This document shows, one piece after another, positions 59,157-64,000 of a stretch of DNA of 64,000 bases. This DNA is from Indolivaga capnocytophagoides DSM 22835 (lineage in GTDB: Bacteria > Bacteroidota > Bacteroidia > Bacteroidales > Dysgonomonadaceae), in assembly GCF_000426485.1 (NCBI RefSeq), contig NZ_AUFL01000008.1, forward strand, positions 186,001 to 250,000, in the 5' to 3' direction. Each line of letters begins with the position of its first letter. Position 1 is the first letter of the stretch. The notes below the pieces were generated by a model. That model was not told the DNA's origin. It saw only the letters and a list, made by a program, of their open reading frames with translations, and searched no databases. The position numbers and the translations under genes are program-made.

Positions 59157-60596
59157 ATGAATATCGCTATTATATTACTTATTTTATTAGCAGGATCATT
59201 TGTGACATACTTTTCGGGTAACCGGTTTGCATCGAAAGTAGCTATGTTATTTGCTATAGCGGGAGCTGTGTTTTCAATATCGCTTTTATTGGAGCATAAT
59301 CCGGCTGCAGCACCGTATACTTTTACGTTAGAATGGATTAGTAAGCCCAATATATCCTTTTCATTGAAAGCTGATGGATTGTCGATAGCTATGGTCTTGT
59401 TAAATTCGATACTCCTGCCGATTATCATATTGACAAGTATTTCTCATACGGTGAAGTCCGAAAGAATATTGTATAGCCTTATTCTGTTTATGTCTTTTGC
59501 TATGTCTGGCGTATTTCTCAGTAGTAATGCTTTGGTGTATTATGTATTCTGGGAAATGTCTCTTATACCGATTTACTTCATTGTTGTGCTTTGGGGGAAT
59601 GGTGAAAGGGCTAAACGCCGAAGAGCTGCTATGACTTTCTTTATATATACATTTGCTGGATCGTTATTTATGTTGGCTGCAATTATATATATGTATTCGA
59701 AAGTAGGAAGTCTCGAACTGGATGCCATATATAATGCAAACCTGAGCCATACTGAACAAATCTGGATATTCCTTGCATTTTTTCTTGCTTATGCAATTAA
59801 GATACCTGTGTTTCCTTTTCATACATGGCAGGCAAACGTTTATCAAAAAGCACCTATGGTGGGAACCCTTTTGTTGGGAGCACTCATGTCAAAAATGGGA
59901 TTGTACAGTGTTATACGTTGGCAGTTGCCGGTGACTCCTTATGCGTCACACGAACTTCGTTCGCTTGTTCTGATACTTTCGATAATTGGAGTTATATACG
60001 GTGCAATTATAGCATTGAGACAGGATAATCTTAAACGCTTTTTTGCCTATGCATCCCTTTCTCATGTCGGATTTATAGCAGCCGGCGTATATTCGTTAAC
60101 CTATGACGGGCTATTAGGTGCAGTGCTGCTTATTCTAGCTCATGGATTTGGTATTGTCGGATTGTTCTTTTCTGCTGAAGTGATACATCGAAGACTAAAA
60201 ACTCCATTGATCAGCAAGATGGGAGGTATTAAAAGCAGTGCTCCCAAATTTACACTGGCATTCTTTTTTATGGTGCTGGCTTCTATCGCTTTACCCCTGA
60301 CATTTAATTTTATCGGAGAATTTACCATTATGTATGGTATCTATCAGGTACATATAGGATACTTGCTTGCAATAGGAACATCCATGTTCCTGGGTGCATT
60401 CTTCATGCTGCGTATGTATCAGTATGTAATGTTAGGAGACAATAAGCAATCTTCATTTTCGGATCTGACAGTGAATGAAACTTTGGTTTTTGTTTTATTG
60501 GCAGCAGTCCTTATATTCTTTGGGATATATTCAAAACCCATTGTAGATTTGGTATCTCCAAGTTTGCAGGAAATTATGATGTATATAAACAGATAA
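59157..60596 (+). CDS. nuoM: NADH-quinone oxidoreductase subunit M
   Basis: 479 residues with about 14 membrane helices, antiporter-like. Motifs: WEMSLIPIYFIVVLWG (ion-channel Glu), AIKIPVFPFHTWQANVYQKAPMVGTLLLGALMSKMGLYSVIR and RQDNLKRFFAYASLSHVGFIAAG. In place of the usual 'HTWLPDAH' it reads HTWQANVY, a variation seen in some bacterial NuoM proteins. It ends inside a palindrome that precedes nuoN. Confidence 0.97.
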   Translation: MNIAIILLILLAGSFVTYFSGNRFASKVAMLFAIAGAVFSISLLLEHNPAAAPYTFTLEWISKPNISFSLKADGLSIAMVLLNSILLPIIILTSISHTVKSERILYSLILFMSFAMSGVFLSSNALVYYVFWEMSLIPIYFIVVLWGNGERAKRRRAAMTFFIYTFAGSLFMLAAIIYMYSKVGSLELDAIYNANLSHTEQIWIFLAFFLAYAIKIPVFPFHTWQANVYQKAPMVGTLLLGALMSKMGLYSVIRWQLPVTPYASHELRSLVLILSIIGVIYGAIIALRQDNLKRFFAYASLSHVGFIAAGVYSLTYDGLLGAVLLILAHGFGIVGLFFSAEVIHRRLKTPLISKMGGIKSSAPKFTLAFFFMVLASIALPLTFNFIGEFTIMYGIYQVHIGYLLAIGTSMFLGAFFMLRMYQYVMLGDNKQSSFSDLTVNETLVFVLLAAVLIFFGIYSKPIVDLVSPSLQEIMMYINR

Positions 60597-60609
60597 GGTA
60601 TCAGACCTT
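60595..60609. repeat. Palindrome AAGGTATCAGACCTT at the nuoM stop
   Basis: One mismatch from AAGGTCTCAGACCTT (reverse form). It overlaps the nuoM stop codon and lies 31 bases before the nuoN ATG. Confidence 0.6.
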
Positions 60610-60639
60610 TTTAGTGAACAAAATATAGCAAAATAAATA

Positions 60640-62028
60640 ATGAGTACATTGATAGCAGTCTCGGGATTAGGTATACTGAGCTTATTACTTGAGATTTTAA
60701 ATTTGAGAAAAATCCTTGTTCCGGTAGTCGTTTTAGGTTTGGCCGGAATATTAGGTATGACTTTAGCTGAGTTTTATCTGGATAAATCTTTTTTAGATAT
60801 CGACAGTTATAATATGGTTGTCGGTACGGGTTATTCACGGGGCTTTTCAAGCTTATTCATTATATTGACAATGTTTGTGATAGTGATGAGCCCAAAGTTT
60901 TATGCAGATAGGATAACAAAGATTGCTGATTATGTATCTTTGATAATTTTTATGCTGGCTGGAGCAGTAGCAATGGTTTCTTTTGGAAACTTATCTATGT
61001 TTTTCATCGGTATCGAGGTATTATCTATTTCAGCTTACGTTTTGGCTTCAAGTAACCCGAAAGATAAAAAGAGCAATGAGGCAGGAATGAAATATTTCAT
61101 TATGGGGGCTTTTGCTTCCAGTTTCATTCTGTTTGGTATTGCTTTAGTATACGGAGCTATCGGTTCGTTTGATATCCAAACAATTATTGCTATATCTACG
61201 GCACAGGCCGGACATTTACCTATTTGGTTTAATATCGGTTTTGTAATGATTGCCGTAGGGTTATTCTTCAAAGCCGGGGTTGTTCCATTTCATTTTTGGG
61301 CTCCGGATGTTTATGAAGGATCCCCCACATTAGTTACTGCATTGATGAGTACGTTGGTGAAAGTTGCGGCTATCGGTACACTTTATAAAATATTCGTTAT
61401 TTTTTCGGCGGGAATGACTCCAGTATTCCAAATCGTAGTTGTTGTTCTTACTATCTTAACGTTGAGTGTCGGTAATATTACTGCACTTCGTCAACGAAAC
61501 CTGAAACGATTGATGGCATATTCGGGTATATCGCATGCCGGATTTATGATGATGGATCTCTTATCTAACGGTACAGGTACAAATGCGATTCTTTATTATG
61601 CATGTGCATATGCTTTTGCCGGTATTGCTGCATTTGCCGTTATTATGGCTGTATGTGGAGATAAAGACGAGGACATATCTAATATATTCGGTCTGGCTAA
61701 AGATAAACTATATCTGGCTGGTATTTTCACTTGTGCAATGGTTTCTTTAGGAGGTATTCCTATTTTTGCCGGATTCTTCGCTAAATTATTTATGTTTAGT
61801 CAGATGATAGATTCCGGCTATCTGATTCTTGTAATATTCGGGGTGATAAACTCTATTATAGCTATCTATTATTATTTTGGAACAGCAAACGTTATGTTTA
61901 CTAAAGATTCTGTTAGAACGGAACCTTTGAAAGTAGATGTTCGTTATGTTGTTGTTGCATCGATAGCTATTATACTGAATATTGTAATAGGTCTTTTCCC
62001 TTCTTTAATTATGGGATTATCTATCTGA
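60640..62028 (+). CDS. nuoN: NADH-quinone oxidoreductase subunit N
   Basis: 462 residues with about 14 membrane helices, the third antiporter-like subunit. Motifs: FFIGIEVLSISAYVLAS (channel Glu), FKAGVVPFHFWAPDVYEGSPTLVTALMSTLVKVAA and RQRNLKRLMAYSGISHAGFMM. Last gene of the operon, followed by a terminator 25 bases later. Confidence 0.98.
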   Translation: MSTLIAVSGLGILSLLLEILNLRKILVPVVVLGLAGILGMTLAEFYLDKSFLDIDSYNMVVGTGYSRGFSSLFIILTMFVIVMSPKFYADRITKIADYVSLIIFMLAGAVAMVSFGNLSMFFIGIEVLSISAYVLASSNPKDKKSNEAGMKYFIMGAFASSFILFGIALVYGAIGSFDIQTIIAISTAQAGHLPIWFNIGFVMIAVGLFFKAGVVPFHFWAPDVYEGSPTLVTALMSTLVKVAAIGTLYKIFVIFSAGMTPVFQIVVVVLTILTLSVGNITALRQRNLKRLMAYSGISHAGFMMMDLLSNGTGTNAILYYACAYAFAGIAAFAVIMAVCGDKDEDISNIFGLAKDKLYLAGIFTCAMVSLGGIPIFAGFFAKLFMFSQMIDSGYLILVIFGVINSIIAIYYYFGTANVMFTKDSVRTEPLKVDVRYVVVASIAIILNIVIGLFPSLIMGLSI

Positions 62029-62053
62029 TATTATATTTCTCTAAAGATAATAC

Positions 62054-62081
62054 AACCGCAGATGATGTCTGCGGTTTTTTT
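62054..62081 (+). terminator. Terminator of the nuo operon
   Basis: AACCGCAGA (62054-62062), loop TGATG, TCTGCGGTT (62068-62076) and a T-run to 62081. A typical intrinsic terminator 25 bases after the nuoN stop. Confidence 0.9.
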
Positions 62082-62128
62082 GTGCCTGTATTGTTTGTCT
62101 GGATTAGGATTGGTTCATAGCAATACAT

Positions 62129-62166
62129 AAAAAACTCCGGAAGAATTGATTCTTCCGGAGTTTTTT
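62129..62166 (-). terminator. Terminator of the ribonucleotide reductase gene
   Basis: AAAAAACTCCGGAAGAA (62129-62145), loop TTGA and TTCTTCCGGAGTTTTTT (62150-62166) form a perfect 17-bp stem. The minus-strand RNA ends in a U-run, 22 bases after the reductase stop. Confidence 0.9.
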
Positions 62167-62188
62167 ATATAGATGGAGAGTTATTTTA

Positions 62189-64000
62189 TTAACCGCATTT
62201 TGATGCTCCACAATTGCTGCATTTTAAACAACCTTCCTGATATACAAGGGTTTCTTGTTCACAAACAGGACATTTTTGCCCTTTTAGCTCTGCCCCATTT
62301 GGCAGATATTTTTTCAAGGCTCTTTCAACACCGTTTTTCCAAGTATTAATAGTTTCACTATCCAGCTCTAAGCCCTGTACAAGTTTAATGACTTGATCTA
62401 TTGGCATAGCATATCGTAGTACTCCTGATATTAATTTTGCATAGTTCCAGAACTCAGGATTAAACTTACTGTTAAGTCCTTCGATAGTGGTTTTATAGCC
62501 CCTTTTATTTTTGAACTGGAAGTCGTAACTGCGTTCTCCGTCATCATCAGTACGTTTGATGATAATACCTTTGTTCACATGTTTTGGCAGCATAATACCT
62601 TCGTCATCATCATTCAACCCGGTGAATATTTCATATGGACGATTGTCAACCATACCAATAAAGGCGATCCATTTTTCTTTATTATTCTGGAATCTGATAA
62701 CGTCTGCTTCGAGTTCTTTGGGTCTTGAAGGAATTACAGTTGGACGTTCGAAACAATCTCCGCAATCTTCTTTTTTGCTGCTTTTCTTTTTATCATCAGC
62801 TGAAATCAACACACCGGCTCTTGATCCGTCACGATATACGGTACATCCTTTACATCCGCTTTTCCAAGCCTCAATATAAAGTTTGTTTACTAAGCCTTCT
62901 GATACGTCTGCAGGTAGATTAATCGTAACACTTATTGAGTGATCGACCCATTTTTGTATACGTCCCTGCATTTTTACTTTTTGCAGCCAGTCAACATCAT
63001 TCGATGTTGCTTTGTAGTAAGGCGAGTCGGCAATAAGTTTATCCAACTCTTCGTTACTATATTTCTTTGCTGTAGGATATCCTTTTGCTTTCATCCATGT
63101 AACGAATTTATGGTGGAATACGATGTATTCTTCCCAAGAGTCTCCGTTTTCGTCAACGAAGTCAATTTTAGTAACCTGAGCATCATTCGGGTTTACTTTG
63201 CGACGACGTTTGTAAACAGGTAAAAATACAGGTTCGATACCTGATGTTGACTGAGTCATCAAACTTGTTGTTCCGGTAGGAGCTATTGTAAGACAAGCGA
63301 TGTTACGTCTACCGTATTTTTCCATTTCAGAATATAGTTCAGGATCTGCAGCACAAAGCCTGTTTATAAATGGATTGTTTTTTTCTCTTTCAATATCAAA
63401 TATTTCAAAAGCACCTCTTTCTTTAGCCAACTCTACTGATGAACGATACGCTGCGATAGCAAGGGTACGTTGTACTTCTTCGGCTAATGCTGTAGCATCT
63501 TCTGTTCCATAACGAAGATTCATTGCAGCTATCATATCTCCTTCGGCAGTGATACCAACTCCGGTTCTCCGTCCTTGAAGTGTTTTTTTACGGATTTTAT
63601 TCCATAAATTTCGTTCTGTGAATTTTACTTCTTCTATTTCCGGATCTTCATCAATTTTTTTAAGAATATGATCAATCTTCTCAGTTTCAAGATCAATAAT
63701 GTCATCCATGATACGCTGTGCCAAAGCAACGTGTTTTTTGAATAAATCGAAATCGAAGTAAGCTTTTTTTGTAAACGGATTTACCACATAAGAGTATAAA
63801 TTGATTGCTAACAAACGGCAGCTATCATAAGGACATAGTGGAATCTCCCCGCAAGGATTGGTTGAAACAGTTCGAAAACCTAGATCAGCATAACAATCGG
63901 GAACAGATTCCCTTATTATTGTATCCCAAAACAGAACTCCGGGCTCAGCCGATCTCCAAGCATTATGTACGATCTTTTCCCAAAGTTGTGTAGCGTTTAT
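62189..64000 (-). CDS. nrdJ: Adenosylcobalamin-dependent (class II) ribonucleoside-diphosphate reductase, C-terminal part
   Basis: Open to the window edge: 603 codons from 64000 to the stop at 62189; the N-terminal part lies outside. An in-frame TTG at 63814 is not the start, since reductase sequence continues upstream (FWDTIIRESVPDCYADLGFR). Motifs are the active-site loop NPCGEIPLCPYDSCRL (thiyl-radical Cys, with catalytic Asn and Glu), TGVGITAEGDMIAAMNLRYG, and APTGTTSLMTQSTSGIEPVF. The C-terminus has a redox CxxC and zinc-finger-like CPVCEQETLVYQEGCLKCSNCGASKCG. It makes deoxyribonucleotides using coenzyme B12 without oxygen. It is full of core motifs and not disrupted. Confidence 0.96.
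   Translation of the reverse strand: MNATQLWEKIVHNAWRSAEPGVLFWDTIIRESVPDCYADLGFRTVSTNPCGEIPLCPYDSCRLLAINLYSYVVNPFTKKAYFDFDLFKKHVALAQRIMDDIIDLETEKIDHILKKIDEDPEIEEVKFTERNLWNKIRKKTLQGRRTGVGITAEGDMIAAMNLRYGTEDATALAEEVQRTLAIAAYRSSVELAKERGAFEIFDIEREKNNPFINRLCAADPELYSEMEKYGRRNIACLTIAPTGTTSLMTQSTSGIEPVFLPVYKRRRKVNPNDAQVTKIDFVDENGDSWEEYIVFHHKFVTWMKAKGYPTAKKYSNEELDKLIADSPYYKATSNDVDWLQKVKMQGRIQKWVDHSISVTINLPADVSEGLVNKLYIEAWKSGCKGCTVYRDGSRAGVLISADDKKKSSKKEDCGDCFERPTVIPSRPKELEADVIRFQNNKEKWIAFIGMVDNRPYEIFTGLNDDDEGIMLPKHVNKGIIIKRTDDDGERSYDFQFKNKRGYKTTIEGLNSKFNPEFWNYAKLISGVLRYAMPIDQVIKLVQGLELDSETINTWKNGVERALKKYLPNGAELKGQKCPVCEQETLVYQEGCLKCSNCGASKCG

Noticed and set aside
968-60609. The recurring palindromes as a CRISPR array
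   Set aside because: Copies are kilobases apart, lie between genes, differ in sequence and have no spacers of constant length; no cas genes are present.
968-60609. The recurring palindromes as Rho-independent terminators
   Set aside because: Arms are only 5-7 bp, U-tracts are missing or inconsistent, and many lie inside operons just before start codons. True terminators with long stems occur separately in the window.
63812-63814. TTG as the start of the ribonucleotide reductase
   Set aside because: The frame continues upstream to the window edge with conserved reductase motifs (NPCGEIPL and the preceding strand), so the gene is partial.

Overview
The window looks like chromosomal DNA of a Bacteroidota bacterium of the order Bacteroidales, most likely Dysgonomonas or a close relative. 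This rests on two SusC/SusD pairs, an ECF sigma/FecR pair serving an STN-type SusC, many secreted glycosidases with signal peptides or lipoboxes, promoter boxes of the Bacteroidota form TAnnTTTG, few Shine-Dalgarno sites, AT-rich intergenic DNA and a B12-dependent ribonucleotide reductase. The genus is an inference. I saw no rRNA, tRNA, CRISPR array, prophage or transposase gene.

Layout. 1-2172: end of a flavin split-barrel protein, a gene-free stretch, then a dicarboxylate/amino-acid symporter. 2241-9059 (minus): a small nutrient-uptake locus (SusC, SusD_2-type lipoprotein, a small secreted protein, a secreted metallophosphoesterase) divergent from a probable regulator at 9293. 10586-12302: a small winged-helix protein and a CLC transporter with motifs of the fluoride-exporting branch. 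12321-19460: an L-fucose catabolic operon (isomerase, mutarotase, aldolase, kinase, permease) with a divergent AraC-type regulator and a perfect 18-bp inverted repeat upstream of its promoter. 19510-42105 (minus): a large polysaccharide utilisation locus (PUL): ECF sigma, FecR, STN-SusC, SusD, GH141-like, GH3, SGNH esterase, GH29, GH97, alginate-lyase-fold lyase, alpha/beta esterase, GH154, GH88 and a second SGNH protein. 42704-48455: a DUF4886 protein, an ABC ATPase with a membrane partner, L-serine dehydratase and a secreted hypothetical protein. 48886-62028: a 14-gene complex I operon nuoA-N, including nuoE, nuoF and a short nuoG. 62189-64000 (minus): the C-terminal part of the class II ribonucleotide reductase.

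How it fits together. The PUL and the fucose operon are convergent and share a bidirectional terminator. The PUL enzymes predict an acidic, esterified polysaccharide with L-fucose and (glucurono)uronic acid: the lyase would leave unsaturated uronic ends for GH88, GH154 would remove glucuronic acid, the esterases would strip acyl groups, and GH29 and perhaps GH141 would release L-fucose for FucP and the FucI/FucA/FucK pathway. Serine dehydratase, complex I and the B12-dependent reductase are core metabolism.

The most unusual non-coding signal is a dispersed family of short palindromes of the type AAGGTCTGAGACCTT, about 20 copies counting degenerate ones. They lie almost always just after a stop or just before a start, including inside the nuo operon, and have paired (compensatory) changes in the two arms. 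Many form one end of a longer 70-125 bp intergenic repeat whose other end carries AGAAAGTATTTA. A 201-bp MITE-like element precedes the large SusC gene, and a third repeat built on AAAGGTTACAAAGGTTACA occurs near the fucose and PUL genes.
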